This document shows, in pieces, positions 44,074 to 53,154 of a stretch of 64,000 nucleotides of DNA (position 1 is its first letter; each line of letters opens with the position of its first letter). The position numbers and the translations under genes are program-made. The stretch lies in the NCBI RefSeq assembly GCF_016031635.1, contig NZ_JACEGD010000006.1, positions 248,001 to 312,000 of the forward strand, given 5' to 3'. The notes below the pieces were generated by a model that was not told where the DNA came from, did no database searches, and saw only the letters and a program-made list of their open reading frames with translations. Source of the stretch: Bradyrhizobium diversitatis. Its GTDB lineage: Bacteria > Pseudomonadota > Alphaproteobacteria > Rhizobiales > Xanthobacteraceae.

Positions 44074-45356
44074 GGCGCCACCGGATATTCGAGGGCCTCG
44101 AGCGGAATGGGCCGGTCGTTCTGCACGTCGCTGAACTGGTCGAACATTCCCAGATAGTGTTGATGCGCGCGCTCCCAGGCGAAATCGTCGGCTTCGCCCC
44201 AGAGCTTTCGGTAGTCCGGCGAGCCGGGATAGGGGTAGAGCGGGACCGGGTCATTGGCCCAGATTCCGGCATCCTGCATCTTGTGGCGCCAGCGCTGCAC
44301 CACGGGATCGTCGTCCTCGGGGACTTCGATCAGATTGGCTTGCACGAACGGGACGTGACGCCGGGCTTCGGCGAGCCGGTCGGCGAGCTGGTCGGTGGTC
44401 ATCTTGCAGTTCTTGGCGAGCGCCGCGCGGCCCTCGACGGTGAGGCTCTCGATCCCGGCCTCGATCGAGACGCAGCCTGCGCGGCCGAGCAGCGCGAGCA
44501 TATCCGGCTTCCAGAGATCGATTCGCGTCTGCACGCCGAATTTGAGGCCGCGCGTGCTCAGCCCTTCAAGCAGCTCGGCGTTCGGCAGGAAGATCTCGTC
44601 GATGAAGTAAACATATTCGACGCCTTGCCCGCGCAGGCGATCAACTTCCGCGAGGATGGTCGTCGGAGGCCGCTTGCGGTAGGCGTTGCGGAAATTCTCC
44701 TTGGCGCAGAACGTGCAATTGTAGGGGCAGCCGCGTGACGCCTCGACTTCTGCGCCGGGCCCTGCCGGCTCGGCCTCGAAGCGGTGATGGTGGTGGTGAT
44801 GACGCCGGATCATCTCGCCCGGCCAATCGAGCGCCGGCTGATCCCTGAATTCGACGGCCTGTGGGCCGCCATTGACTCGAACCGAGTCGCCGTCTGCAAA
44901 GCACAGGCCGGAAAAGTCGCGCTCGCCATTGGCGAGGCGCAGCAAAGACGCTTCGCACTCGCCCATCACGACGATATCGACGGCGAGCTTCTTGAGAGCC
45001 GCCCGCGGCGTCGTCGAGCCGTGCGGGCCGACCGCGATCAGGGTCGGTGCAAGATCCCGCACCGCCAGTGCAAGCTCCTGCGGAACGCGTAGTTCCGGCG
45101 GGGCGCAGCGCCAGAACAGGTAGGTCGGGGCCGTGGTGATGACGATCAGGTCGGGGCCGAACGCACGCAGCTCGGCTTCGATATCCCGGAACGACACGCC
45201 GAACATGTGCGCATCGAGCAGCAGCGTCCGATGCCCGGCCGCCTTCAGGTAATGCTCGGAGATCCCGAGCTCGAGCGGAAGGTGGGGGGATCGGCAGCCG
45301 AAATAGATGCTGCCGCCAAAATCCCAATTCGGATTGATCAGGGCGACGCGCGTCAT
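44070..45356 (-). CDS. Cobalamin-binding radical SAM protein
   Basis: A 428-residue protein. The N-terminal Rossmann-like domain carries the cobalamin ligand motif DxHxxG (D48-A-H50-M-F-G53). The radical SAM cluster motif is C210-x3-C214-x2-C217 (GCPYNCTFC). Such enzymes usually perform radical methylation or ring rearrangement on unactivated carbons. It appears to match the family I recall as TIGR04295, seen next to the methyltransferase family TIGR04290 (50650-49886 here). A run of six histidines (residues 186-191) sits just before the cluster motif. It is coupled by ATGA overlaps to both neighbours. Confidence 0.88.
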   Translation of the reverse strand: MTRVALINPNWDFGGSIYFGCRSPHLPLELGISEHYLKAAGHRTLLLDAHMFGVSFRDIEAELRAFGPDLIVITTAPTYLFWRCAPPELRVPQELALAVRDLAPTLIAVGPHGSTTPRAALKKLAVDIVVMGECEASLLRLANGERDFSGLCFADGDSVRVNGGPQAVEFRDQPALDWPGEMIRRHHHHHHRFEAEPAGPGAEVEASRGCPYNCTFCAKENFRNAYRKRPPTTILAEVDRLRGQGVEYVYFIDEIFLPNAELLEGLSTRGLKFGVQTRIDLWKPDMLALLGRAGCVSIEAGIESLTVEGRAALAKNCKMTTDQLADRLAEARRHVPFVQANLIEVPEDDDPVVQRWRHKMQDAGIWANDPVPLYPYPGSPDYRKLWGEADDFAWERAHQHYLGMFDQFSDVQNDRPIPLEALEYPVAP

Positions 45357-46417
45357 GCGAGAGCCTCGCGGCTGTCGTGAGCGGCTCCGAAGCGAGTATC
45401 CAGCCAGGCGTGGAGAGAGTGAAGACCCTCGGCGATGGAGACCTGCGGCGACCATTCGAGAGCGCTCGACAGCGCACGCGTATCGGTGACGTACCAGGGC
45501 TGATCGCCCGGACGCCAATCGGCAAAGCGGTAGGTGACCTCACGGCCGGTCAGTTCCGCAATATGGTCGATGAGCTCGCGAAGGCTGACCGCGTTTGCGG
45601 GGCCGCCACCGAGATTGAACACGCGTCCGCGCGCGAGCGCGATCCGGTCAAGCACTGCGAGCCACGCAGCCGCCGCATCCGACACATGCAGGGCGTCGCG
45701 AACTTGATGGCCGTCGCCGTAAATCGTGAGTGGCTTGCCGCGGAGCGCGCTCAGCAGGAAATGCGCGATCCAGCCCTGGTCTTCGGTGCCGAACTGGCGC
45801 GGTCCGTAGATGCAGCTCATGCGCATCACCACGGTCTGCAGGCCGTAGACCCGGGCATAGTCGTGGACGTACTGGTCCGCCGTTCCCTTGGAACAGCCAT
45901 AGGGGCTGTAGAAATCCAGCGGTGCGTTCTCGGAGATGCCATCCGCCAGCAGGGGGCTGGTGGGCGTATAGCGGCGGCCGGTGAGCGTAATCTCACTGTC
46001 CTCGATCAGGCGGCCATAGACCTTGTTGGTGGAGGCGAATATGATGGGGGCGCTGCTGTTGTGCAGCCGAACCGCTTCGAGCACGTTGAGGGTGCCGCGT
46101 GCATTGATCTCGAAATCGGCAGCCGGGTCGCTGACGCTGTCGGTGACGGCGACCTGTGCTGCCAGATGCAGCACGGCGCGAGCCTCGCGCACGGCATCGA
46201 TCACGGGAATCGGCTCCCGAATGTCGGCCACCGTAATGGTCACGAGATCACCATATCTGGACTTCAGCCATTGCGCGTTCTCGCGCACGCCGGCACGGGC
46301 CAGATTGTCGAGAACCAGAACCCGCTCACCGCGGTTTGCCAGCCGGTCGACAAGATTGCAGCCGATGAAGCCGCAGCCACCGGTGATCAGGACGGGCCTG
46401 TTGTCTCGCTCATTCAT
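45353..46417 (-). CDS. NAD-dependent sugar-nucleotide epimerase/dehydratase 1
   Basis: A 354-residue extended SDR. It has NAD motif GGCGFIG, a conserved STNKVYG block and the catalytic YGCSK (YxxxK). STNKVYG together with SPYGCSKG resembles CDP-paratose 2-epimerase-like enzymes, so the substrate could be a CDP- or UDP-sugar. The ATG at 46417 shares a base with the upstream stop (TGATG), and the gene overlaps the radical SAM gene by four bases. Confidence 0.88.
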   Translation of the reverse strand: MNERDNRPVLITGGCGFIGCNLVDRLANRGERVLVLDNLARAGVRENAQWLKSRYGDLVTITVADIREPIPVIDAVREARAVLHLAAQVAVTDSVSDPAADFEINARGTLNVLEAVRLHNSSAPIIFASTNKVYGRLIEDSEITLTGRRYTPTSPLLADGISENAPLDFYSPYGCSKGTADQYVHDYARVYGLQTVVMRMSCIYGPRQFGTEDQGWIAHFLLSALRGKPLTIYGDGHQVRDALHVSDAAAAWLAVLDRIALARGRVFNLGGGPANAVSLRELIDHIAELTGREVTYRFADWRPGDQPWYVTDTRALSSALEWSPQVSIAEGLHSLHAWLDTRFGAAHDSREALA

Positions 46418-47529
46418 CACGCGACCAATCCTCGTTGCAGCAGTTCCTGGGTCGCCCGCTCAGCCTGGTCGTCGGCGATTTGGTCCGCGAGATAGTCCGC
46501 GAGCTCCTCGAGTCCATCTTTGAAGGCGACGTGCGGCTCGAAGCCGAGCAGATCGCGCGACTTGCCGATGTCGGCGAAGCAGTGCCGGATGTCACCTGCG
46601 CGGTACTTTCGCGTGATCTCGGGAGCGATGTCGCCGCGGCCCATGACCTCTGCGAGGTCCTCCGCAACCGACAGGATGGTTCGGCTTTGGCCCGAACCGA
46701 CGTTGAATACGTCCTGCGTTTGCTCCGCTTCCAGCGCAATGCGGCAGGCGCGGGCAACGTCGTGGACGTGGACGAAGTCGCGCCGTTGTTCGCCGTCCTC
46801 GAACACGAGCGGCGGCCGTCCGTTGAGGAGGCGTGCGGCAAAGATCGCGAGCACGCCTGTGTATGGATTCGACAGCGCCTGGCGCGGGCCAAACACGTTG
46901 AAGAAGCGCAGCGCCACGGTTGGGATTCCGTAAGCCTTGCCGGTGATCAGGCACATGCGTTCTTGGGCGAACTTGTTCAGGGCGTAGACCGAGCTGAGCG
47001 AGGGCAGCTTGCTTTCTGGGGTTGCTGCGGGGATGAGCGGATCGCCTGCAGCGTCGCGCAGCTCCCACTCGCCGCTGCGGAGCTGCTCGATCGAACGTTC
47101 GTCGCAGGAAAAGACGCTTTGATCCGGCCTGCGATAGAGGCCTTCGCCATAGATGCTCATGGAGGAGGCGACCACGAGCCGCTCGACCGGACGCTTCGAC
47201 AGCGCCTGAAGCAGCACAGCGGTACCGAGCTCATTGGTTCGCACATAGGATTCGATGTCGTACATGCTCTGTCCGACGCCGACTGCGGACGCCAGATGCA
47301 GGACCATGTCGGCGCCGCGCAGGGCATGTTCTACGGCGACGCTGTCGGTGACATCACCGACGATGAGTTCGGCATCGTCGGCGAGATAGGACGGGCGCTG
47401 GCGGTTACCGCCGTGGACCTGGGGCGACAGGTTGTCGAGCAGGCGAATCTCGTAGCCGGCGGCGAGCAGCACATCCGCCGCATGAGAGCCGATGAAGCCG
47501 GCGCCGCCTGTAATCAATACTCGAGTCAT
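46417..47529 (-). CDS. NAD-dependent sugar-nucleotide epimerase/dehydratase 2
   Basis: A 370-residue extended SDR with GGAGFIGSH at the NAD site, SSMSIYGEG and the YALNK active-site motif. An insertion at about residues 140-180 (CDERSIEQLRSGEWELRD...) distinguishes it from plain UDP-glucose 4-epimerases. It is the first gene of the eight-gene lower operon. The 210-bp gap upstream holds the shared 17-bp promoter motif at 47653-47669. Confidence 0.88.
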   Translation of the reverse strand: MTRVLITGGAGFIGSHAADVLLAAGYEIRLLDNLSPQVHGGNRQRPSYLADDAELIVGDVTDSVAVEHALRGADMVLHLASAVGVGQSMYDIESYVRTNELGTAVLLQALSKRPVERLVVASSMSIYGEGLYRRPDQSVFSCDERSIEQLRSGEWELRDAAGDPLIPAATPESKLPSLSSVYALNKFAQERMCLITGKAYGIPTVALRFFNVFGPRQALSNPYTGVLAIFAARLLNGRPPLVFEDGEQRRDFVHVHDVARACRIALEAEQTQDVFNVGSGQSRTILSVAEDLAEVMGRGDIAPEITRKYRAGDIRHCFADIGKSRDLLGFEPHVAFKDGLEELADYLADQIADDQAERATQELLQRGLVA

Positions 47530-47642
47530 CCATCGCTCCGTACAACTTCAAGACCGACCCTCCCGGGTTCGATCGATGATGTCTGGTGAAGCGCACTTGC
47601 TTGGTGGTCGGACGACCCGCGCGCCGGTCACGTTTGGAGTCA

Positions 47643-47669
47643 GAAGCGATGCAAGGAATGTTCGTTCCT
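47643..47669 (-). promoter_or_regulatory. Shared 17-bp motif with GGAAC box, lower glycan operon
   Basis: On the minus strand AGGAACGAACATTCCTT (47669-47653) differs in one base from the copy before the inositol-phosphate synthase gene. GGAAC at 47668-47664 is the -35 element of EcfG-type sigma factors. The -10 region (GCTTC) is only a partial match to CGTT. It lies about 125 bases upstream of the first gene of this unit. The arms AGGAA/TTCCT also make a dyad, so a regulator site is an alternative. Confidence 0.5.
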
Positions 47670-47739
47670 CGAAAATGTACAAACGAATATTTCTCTAACC
47701 TGGATCAATAACTCAGGTGAATCGGCGGGCTGCCGTTGG

Positions 47740-48945
47740 CTAAAAGTGCGCCCCTTGCAGGGCGGCAGGCAGGCCGAGATGCCTTGCCGCGGTCGCGCCG
47801 ATATCGGCAAAGCCGGTACGCTCGCCGATTGGCGAAGATGATTGCGTCGACCAGGCAAGGATTGGTACCTGCTCACGGGTATGATCGGTGCCGCTCCAGG
47901 TCGGATCGCAGCCGTGATCCGCGGTGATGATCAGAAGATCATCGCTTCGCAGGCGGGTCAGCAATTCCGGAAGGCGACTATCGAAGGTCTCGAGCGCCAC
48001 CGCATAACCGGCGACGTCGCGTCGATGGCCGTACAGCGTGTCGAAATCGATGAAGTTGGCGAACAGCAATCCCCCGTCGGCAAGGCTCGCCAGCCCTTTG
48101 AGTGTGGCATCGAACAGCGCCATGTTACCGTCGCCGCGCATGTTTCGCCCGGTCGCGCGATGGGCGAAGATGTCGTCGATCTTGCCGATCGTCACGATGT
48201 CACGACCGTCGCTTGCGGCGAGGTCAAGCATGGTGGTTCCGGGCGGCGGTACCGAATAGTCGCGACGGTGCGCGGCCCGCTTGAAGTCCCTCGCGTCTGT
48301 GCCAATGAACGGCCGGGCGATGACGCGGCCGATGTTGAGGGAATCGATCAGCCGCCGCGCAATCGCGCAGATGCCGTAGAGACGTTCGAGGCCGAAAGTC
48401 TCCTCATGCGCCGCGACCTGGAACACGCTGTCGGCGGACGTGTAGCAGATCGGCATTCCCATCCGCATGTGACGCTCGCCGAACTCGGCGATGATCTCGG
48501 TCCCCGAGGCGTGGCAATCTCCGAGGATGCCGGGTAGTCCGGCTTGCTCGCAGAAGTCTTTCGTCAATTCCGCGGGAAAGCACGGCCTCGTGCGCGGGAA
48601 ATAACCCCAGTCGAACGGAACGGGCACACCGGCGATCTCCCAATGGCCTGAAGGCGTGTCCTTGCCCTTCGAAATCTCGCTGGCGCATCCGAATTGCCGG
48701 TGCTGCGCTTGACCCTGTAGCCCTGGCGGTACGCGCCCCGTAGCGAGGCGGCAGGCCTCCCCGAGGCCGAGCGCCACGAGATTGGGAATCCGGAGCGGCC
48801 CCTCGCGCAGGTTGCTGTCGGCGTGTCCGGCCGTGCAGGCTTCCGCAATGTGACCGACGGTGTCCGCGCCTTCGTCGCCATAACGGGCGGCATCCGGCGC
48901 GCCGCCGATGCCGACGGAATCCATAACCAGGATCAGGGCACGCAT
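47740..48945 (-). CDS. deoB: Phosphopentomutase
   Basis: A 401-residue phosphopentomutase of the alkaline-phosphatase superfamily, which interconverts ribose (or deoxyribose) 1- and 5-phosphates. Metal ligands are visible in [13 protein letters not shown] and [17 protein letters not shown], and the phospho-accepting threonine in [10 protein letters not shown]. The location is odd: no nucleoside phosphorylase or deoC is near. Its start overlaps the glycosidase-like gene by 13 bases, so it is part of the glycan operon and may provide pentose-1-phosphate for the nucleotidyltransferase. It starts at 48945; the longer frame is antisense to nothing real and was rejected. Confidence 0.9.
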   Translation of the reverse strand: MRALILVMDSVGIGGAPDAARYGDEGADTVGHIAEACTAGHADSNLREGPLRIPNLVALGLGEACRLATGRVPPGLQGQAQHRQFGCASEISKGKDTPSGHWEIAGVPVPFDWGYFPRTRPCFPAELTKDFCEQAGLPGILGDCHASGTEIIAEFGERHMRMGMPICYTSADSVFQVAAHEETFGLERLYGICAIARRLIDSLNIGRVIARPFIGTDARDFKRAAHRRDYSVPPPGTTMLDLAASDGRDIVTIGKIDDIFAHRATGRNMRGDGNMALFDATLKGLASLADGGLLFANFIDFDTLYGHRRDVAGYAVALETFDSRLPELLTRLRSDDLLIITADHGCDPTWSGTDHTREQVPILAWSTQSSSPIGERTGFADIGATAARHLGLPAALQGAHF

Positions 48946-49886
48946 GTTGGCTCTCTGATCGGAGGATCGGCCGACGCTGGGAAGGATGCAAGACCGGTTT
49001 TCGTGCAGTAGCGATCGACCATCGCCGCGCAAAAATCGGCAAATTCGTTCACGTCGAGCGGCGGGCTGGTGTGATGGGGCTCGATGCCCCGATGTTCGGG
49101 CGTGAAGCAGAACGTGACCGTAACCTGGAACTCCGCCAACGCCTCCATCTGGCGGTCGAACCAGTCGATGGCATTGGGACGGAAGCTGTCGGCCCATGAT
49201 AGGCCGGTCCGCAAGTGAGTCGCGCCCAGACGGCGCATCCAGTGCACCGCGTCGTGCAATCGATGATCCTCGAAGTGGAACCATTGGCACAGGCCCATGG
49301 CAGGCGCATAGGCGCCAAACACGTCGGCGGCCGCTTTGGGCGTCCCGTCCTCGCGCAGCAGGCCCATGTGGAAATGCCGGTAGTAGGAGGACCCTTCGGC
49401 TTCCTTGTGGCGAGTCGTCGCTTCCCAGGCAGAGGGAAGGTCGTAAAGGCTGTACCAATGGATACGCGGAGCACGGCCGATCAGCAGCTCGGCGGTGCGC
49501 GACAGGCCCCAGGCTTGCACCTCCTCGGCGCCGAAGGAGGAGACGCCGACCTCCGTCACCCACACAGGCAAGGTGGTGACCGCCTTGATCTCCTCGAGCT
49601 TGGCGGGCCACTCGCCGATCTGCCACAGGTTCCAGTCGAGCGGAAAGCCGTGCACGGCGACGGCATCGAAATGGTCGAGCACGCCGCGGCTCTGCATGTT
49701 GCGCATGAAGGACGGATCGATCGGCGAGATGCCGCCGAGAACGACGGGAAGTGGAGGCCTCGTGCTGCGGATCGCCTTTCCCGCTGCGGTCGCAAGGTCT
49801 GCGAACTTGGCCCAGTCGGGATCGATCAGGAGATCCCAGTGCGACTTGTTGTTCGGCTCATTCCAGATCTTGGCCGCCTCGATCAT
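48933..49886 (-). CDS. Clan GH-A glycosidase-like TIM-barrel protein
   Basis: A 317-residue protein. It has IWNEPNN near residue 7 and [10 protein letters not shown] near residue 105, matching the acid/base glutamate (NEP) and nucleophile glutamate of clan GH-A glycosidases. The barrel seems to start unusually close to the acid/base motif, so about 100 N-terminal residues of a normal barrel are missing or permuted. The second half has [12 protein letters not shown] and [10 protein letters not shown], which look like the early strands, so a circular permutation is possible. No signal peptide, so it is cytoplasmic. It could trim or transfer a sugar on the cluster product. Confidence 0.7.
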   Translation of the reverse strand: MIEAAKIWNEPNNKSHWDLLIDPDWAKFADLATAAGKAIRSTRPPLPVVLGGISPIDPSFMRNMQSRGVLDHFDAVAVHGFPLDWNLWQIGEWPAKLEEIKAVTTLPVWVTEVGVSSFGAEEVQAWGLSRTAELLIGRAPRIHWYSLYDLPSAWEATTRHKEAEGSSYYRHFHMGLLREDGTPKAAADVFGAYAPAMGLCQWFHFEDHRLHDAVHWMRRLGATHLRTGLSWADSFRPNAIDWFDRQMEALAEFQVTVTFCFTPEHRGIEPHHTSPPLDVNEFADFCAAMVDRYCTKTGLASFPASADPPIREPTCVP

Positions 49887-50650
49887 CAGCTTGTGCTCCG
49901 GGATGGATAGACGGGTCCGTCGACTTGTGGCCGTTCCGTCCGCCTGCAGAGATAGACTTCTTCTTCGGGATGCGCGGCGATGGCAAAGCCGGCGCTGCGC
50001 AGCATGGCCTCGACGCAGGCCCGGTTCGGCACCCACCAATTGGTGGGATCGTCGGCGTATTTGTGCTCGATGAAGTGCAGCCTGGGATAGCCGGCGGAAT
50101 CGAACTGGTCGGTGGTCCAGAAATCGTAGTTCTTCTCGACCGCGTCGACATGGCTGGCGCCGCGCTGCATCGACTGGAACAGCAGAAGATCCTTGGCGAC
50201 GTGCTCGTGGATGAGATCCAGCGCCAGCAGCGGATGACGCAAATGATACAGCACGCCCATGAAGATCACGAGATCGAACTTTTCACGGAGCTGGCCGACA
50301 TCATAGGCCGACATCCTGCGGAATTCGATCCTGAGACCGTTCACTTCGGCGGCAAAGCGCGCCTGCGCCAGGTATTCCTCGTCGGTGTCGAGCCCGAGCA
50401 CGCGCTCGGCGCCCCGCCGCTTCATCTCCATGGCATAGAAGCCGGCGTTGCAGCCGATATCGAGCACGGTCTTGCCTTCGAGGCGGTCCGGGATGATCCC
50501 CGAGAAGCGCCGCCATTTGACGTTGGGATAGTCGCCGAGAAAGTGGGTCGGTGCGGTCGGCACGCCGTTGAGGTCGAGGTTGTGAAACCACGGGCCGAGC
50601 GCGTGGACGCGCCTGCGGATTTCCTCACGCGTGAGCAGCGCTCCAGTCAT
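49886..50650 (-). CDS. SAM-dependent methyltransferase (CmoB-like, TIGR04290-type)
   Basis: A 254-residue class I methyltransferase with SAM motif VLDIGCNAGFYAMEM and an N-terminal segment (GPWFHNLDLNGV, FLGDYPNVKW) that resembles CmoB-like enzymes. I recall a family, TIGR04290, that accompanies a B12-radical SAM protein (TIGR04295) in conserved clusters; both are present here. The target is probably a sugar or cyclitol in the cluster product and not tRNA. Stop and start are shared with the neighbours (TGATG and ATGA). Confidence 0.83.
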   Translation of the reverse strand: MTGALLTREEIRRRVHALGPWFHNLDLNGVPTAPTHFLGDYPNVKWRRFSGIIPDRLEGKTVLDIGCNAGFYAMEMKRRGAERVLGLDTDEEYLAQARFAAEVNGLRIEFRRMSAYDVGQLREKFDLVIFMGVLYHLRHPLLALDLIHEHVAKDLLLFQSMQRGASHVDAVEKNYDFWTTDQFDSAGYPRLHFIEHKYADDPTNWWVPNRACVEAMLRSAGFAIAAHPEEEVYLCRRTERPQVDGPVYPSRSTS

Positions 50651-51456
50651 GCGGTCGCTCCATTGTCCATTGCATGGGTCGGTCGAGGCCCATCGGACGA
50701 GGCGCCGGCCCGCAACCGCGACCGGCTGTCGGTGCCGGTGCTCTCGGCCAGAAGCGCCATCGCAGTGCGATAGCCGTCGACGGTCCCGACATCGACATAG
50801 GATTCGCCAGCCTTGATCCCGATGCCGAGGCCGCCGGCCTTGAGATAGGCGTTGACGAGCGTCCCAAAATACTCGTCGCGCCGGTCTCGCTCGTTCCAGA
50901 GCGCGTGCAATTCGTGAAAGCCGGTGGCCGACATTCGGAACGCACCCCAGATCCACCGCGACGTCGGATTCGGCTGCTTGACCTGGATCTCCCGCACGCT
51001 CTCGCCGTCGAGCACGACGGCATCGAAGAATTCCGGGCGCTCAACGGGAAAGAGCAGGAAGGAGAGGTCCGCATCGGGCAAGGCCTGCAAAGCGGCCTTT
51101 GGAAACCAGACCGTGTCGGGCAGGCCGACGACGACGTCTTCATCATGGCCGACGACGGTGCCGGCCCTGAAGACGGCGTCGCACAGGCCGGAGGCGTCGG
51201 GCTGGACGACATAGGCGAGCTGGGCGCTGCCGTAGTGATCGCCGAAATATTCGAGAATGTCGGATTTGCCCGGCGAGATCACGAAGCAGATCTTGTCCGC
51301 CCCGCCGAGGATCAGGCGCTCCAGCAGATACTCGGAGACCGCACACGGACGCTCGGTGCCGTCGTCGCGCCGGCTGCCGACGGGCAGCAGTTCCTTGGAG
51401 AAAGCCAGCGGCTGGATACGACTGCCGCGGCCCGCGGCCGGAACGATGCCCCACAT
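50647..51456 (-). CDS. Sugar/cyclitol-phosphate nucleotidyltransferase
   Basis: A 269-residue nucleotidyltransferase (MWGIVPAAGRGSRIQPLAFSKELLPV in outline, with the glycine-rich NTP loop and catalytic Arg and Lys; the metal aspartate is in VVGLPDTVW). It resembles glucose-1-phosphate thymidylyl/uridylyltransferases. Because the operon also makes inositol-3-phosphate, activation of an inositol phosphate (CDP-inositol type) is a reasonable alternative to a hexose. It overlaps the methyltransferase gene by four bases and starts one base after the glycosyltransferase gene ends. Confidence 0.85.
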   Translation of the reverse strand: MWGIVPAAGRGSRIQPLAFSKELLPVGSRRDDGTERPCAVSEYLLERLILGGADKICFVISPGKSDILEYFGDHYGSAQLAYVVQPDASGLCDAVFRAGTVVGHDEDVVVGLPDTVWFPKAALQALPDADLSFLLFPVERPEFFDAVVLDGESVREIQVKQPNPTSRWIWGAFRMSATGFHELHALWNERDRRDEYFGTLVNAYLKAGGLGIGIKAGESYVDVGTVDGYRTAMALLAESTGTDSRSRLRAGASSDGPRPTHAMDNGATA

Positions 51457-51457
51457 G

Positions 51458-52561
51458 TCAGGCCTCCTCGGATTGCTGACGACGCGCGCAGCCGGATACT
51501 GACTGCTCGAGCAGCGCCACCAGCTCGCGCGCGCGTTTGTCGGACGTATGCTGATCCATCGTGCGCTCATAGGCGCGCCTGGCGATGGACTGCAGATCGG
51601 GGCTCGACATCGCCAACGCGTCCAAAGTGTCCTGCGCATCTTGGGCGATCAGGATCTCGCTGCCGGGCGTGAAGAACTCCTCGATGCCCGGCCAGTCGTC
51701 GCTCAGGAGGGGAACGCCGCAGGCCGCCGCCTCGAACAGGCGGCCGGAGGGGCACCAGCCCATCTCCGCCATGGCCTTGCGCGTGACGTTGAGGGTCATG
51801 CGTGAGGACGCAAAGAAAGGCGCATGCTCCGACGGCGGCAGATGCCGCACGAAATAGATGTTGGGCGACCACGGGAAGTCATCAGGATATTGCGCTCCGC
51901 CGATCAGGAAACGCAGGTCTTGCCGCGCTCGCGCCGGTTCGACGAAGAGCGCCTCGAGCCCGCGCTGGCGGTCTTCGGAGTAGGTGCCGAGATAGGACAG
52001 ATCCGCGCGATAGTGCGGCTCGTGCGGCACCGGGCGATGAATATCGCTATCGACGTGGCCGTACAGGGGACGGACGTCGCGGGCGCCGACCCGGTCGCGA
52101 AACTCCTGGACGACGCGTGGGCCGCCGGTGAAGCTGAGGACGAGCGCGAAATCGCGGAGGCCTCGCGTGCCGATATAAGCAACAGATTCTCCCGCCATGA
52201 GCCGCGCCAGCGTGATCGGGGTATCCAGATCATAGAAGACGGGGCTGGCGCGACCTTCGGATATGATCAGGTCGGTGGCCGCAATTGCGTCGGGACAGTA
52301 GGACGTCACGATCGCGACATCGGCATCCGCGATCTCATTGCGGGCGAGGGAGCGGGTCTCCTCCCAATTCGAAAAAAGCCGCAGTTGCCCACCGGGCAAC
52401 TCATTGAAGTCCCGGGCGCCAGCATAGTAGGGCACGTCGCGCTCGAAGAAAATGACAGTATGGCCGAGACGTCCGAGGTGCTTGCAGAGGCCGCGCCAGA
52501 GCGTCGCGTGGCCATTGCCCCAGGAGGAGGAGATGGTCAGGCCGAAAATGACGATCTTCAC
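51458..52561 (-). CDS. CgeB-like glycosyltransferase 4
   Basis: A 367-residue GT-B fold protein and clear paralogue of the one at 39628-40752. They share SSWGNGHAT near residue 12, YDLDTPITLARL versus YDIDTPLTLAKL, YLGTYSEDRQ and RLFEAAACGVPLLSD. The duplication spans the two transcription units, which ties them together. It overlaps the histidine phosphatase gene by four bases. Confidence 0.87.
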   Translation of the reverse strand: MKIVIFGLTISSSWGNGHATLWRGLCKHLGRLGHTVIFFERDVPYYAGARDFNELPGGQLRLFSNWEETRSLARNEIADADVAIVTSYCPDAIAATDLIISEGRASPVFYDLDTPITLARLMAGESVAYIGTRGLRDFALVLSFTGGPRVVQEFRDRVGARDVRPLYGHVDSDIHRPVPHEPHYRADLSYLGTYSEDRQRGLEALFVEPARARQDLRFLIGGAQYPDDFPWSPNIYFVRHLPPSEHAPFFASSRMTLNVTRKAMAEMGWCPSGRLFEAAACGVPLLSDDWPGIEEFFTPGSEILIAQDAQDTLDALAMSSPDLQSIARRAYERTMDQHTSDKRARELVALLEQSVSGCARRQQSEEA

Positions 52562-53154
52562 GCCGGCACCCGCTGGTTGATCCCGGTGATCCTGAACCCG
52601 CGTCGATCCGCAGTGAGGGTGCTGACGCTCGCGGGATCGACCGTGATCGAAAGAAAGTCGTCAAGCCGCATGCGCGCGTAATGCAACAGCGCCGCGCGAA
52701 TGGGCTCGGCGTGGCTGATTGCGATCACCGAGTCTACGAGAGAATCAGAGCGCAGCTGCTCGAGGTGGCGGACGATGCGAGTCTGGAGCGAGCGCATGCT
52801 CTCGCCTCCGGGCGGGCGAGTGCTGCCGCGGCGGCTGTTCCAGCGCGACCATTGAGGATCTTCGCTGAGCTGCATGAAAGACCGGCCAGTCCATTCGCCA
52901 TAGTCGAGCTCGTCGAGAGCAGGAACGATCTCGACGGGCAATCCGAAGCGCGCAGCGAGGATGCTGGCCGATTGCATGCAGCGCCTCTGCGGGCTCGACT
53001 GGATTAGCGACGGCCGTGGGGCGAGATTGGCTGCACACCGGGCAATCTCCTCGCAACCGATGTCGTCGAGCGTGACGCCGCACATCCGGCCGCACAGCGT
53101 GCGGCCGAGCAGGGCGTGGTGGCCGTGACGCACGAGATGAATGATCCTGGCCAT
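52558..53154 (-). CDS. Histidine phosphatase-family protein
   Basis: A 198-residue phosphoglycerate-mutase-like phosphatase. It has catalytic LVRHGHH (RHG) at residues 7-13, an arginine in SSPQRRCMQS, the acid/base region DELDYGEWTG and the second histidine in ISHAEP. It directly follows inositol-3-phosphate synthase, sharing one base of the stop/start (TGATG). It may dephosphorylate inositol phosphate or a sugar phosphate. This pairing is inferred from position only. Confidence 0.87.
   Translation of the reverse strand: MARIIHLVRHGHHALLGRTLCGRMCGVTLDDIGCEEIARCAANLAPRPSLIQSSPQRRCMQSASILAARFGLPVEIVPALDELDYGEWTGRSFMQLSEDPQWSRWNSRRGSTRPPGGESMRSLQTRIVRHLEQLRSDSLVDSVIAISHAEPIRAALLHYARMRLDDFLSITVDPASVSTLTADRRGFRITGINQRVPA

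Noticed and set aside
48946..49626. N-terminal extension of the phosphopentomutase frame
   Set aside because: Out-of-frame shadow of the glycosidase-like gene; family homology begins at MRALILVMD (48945).
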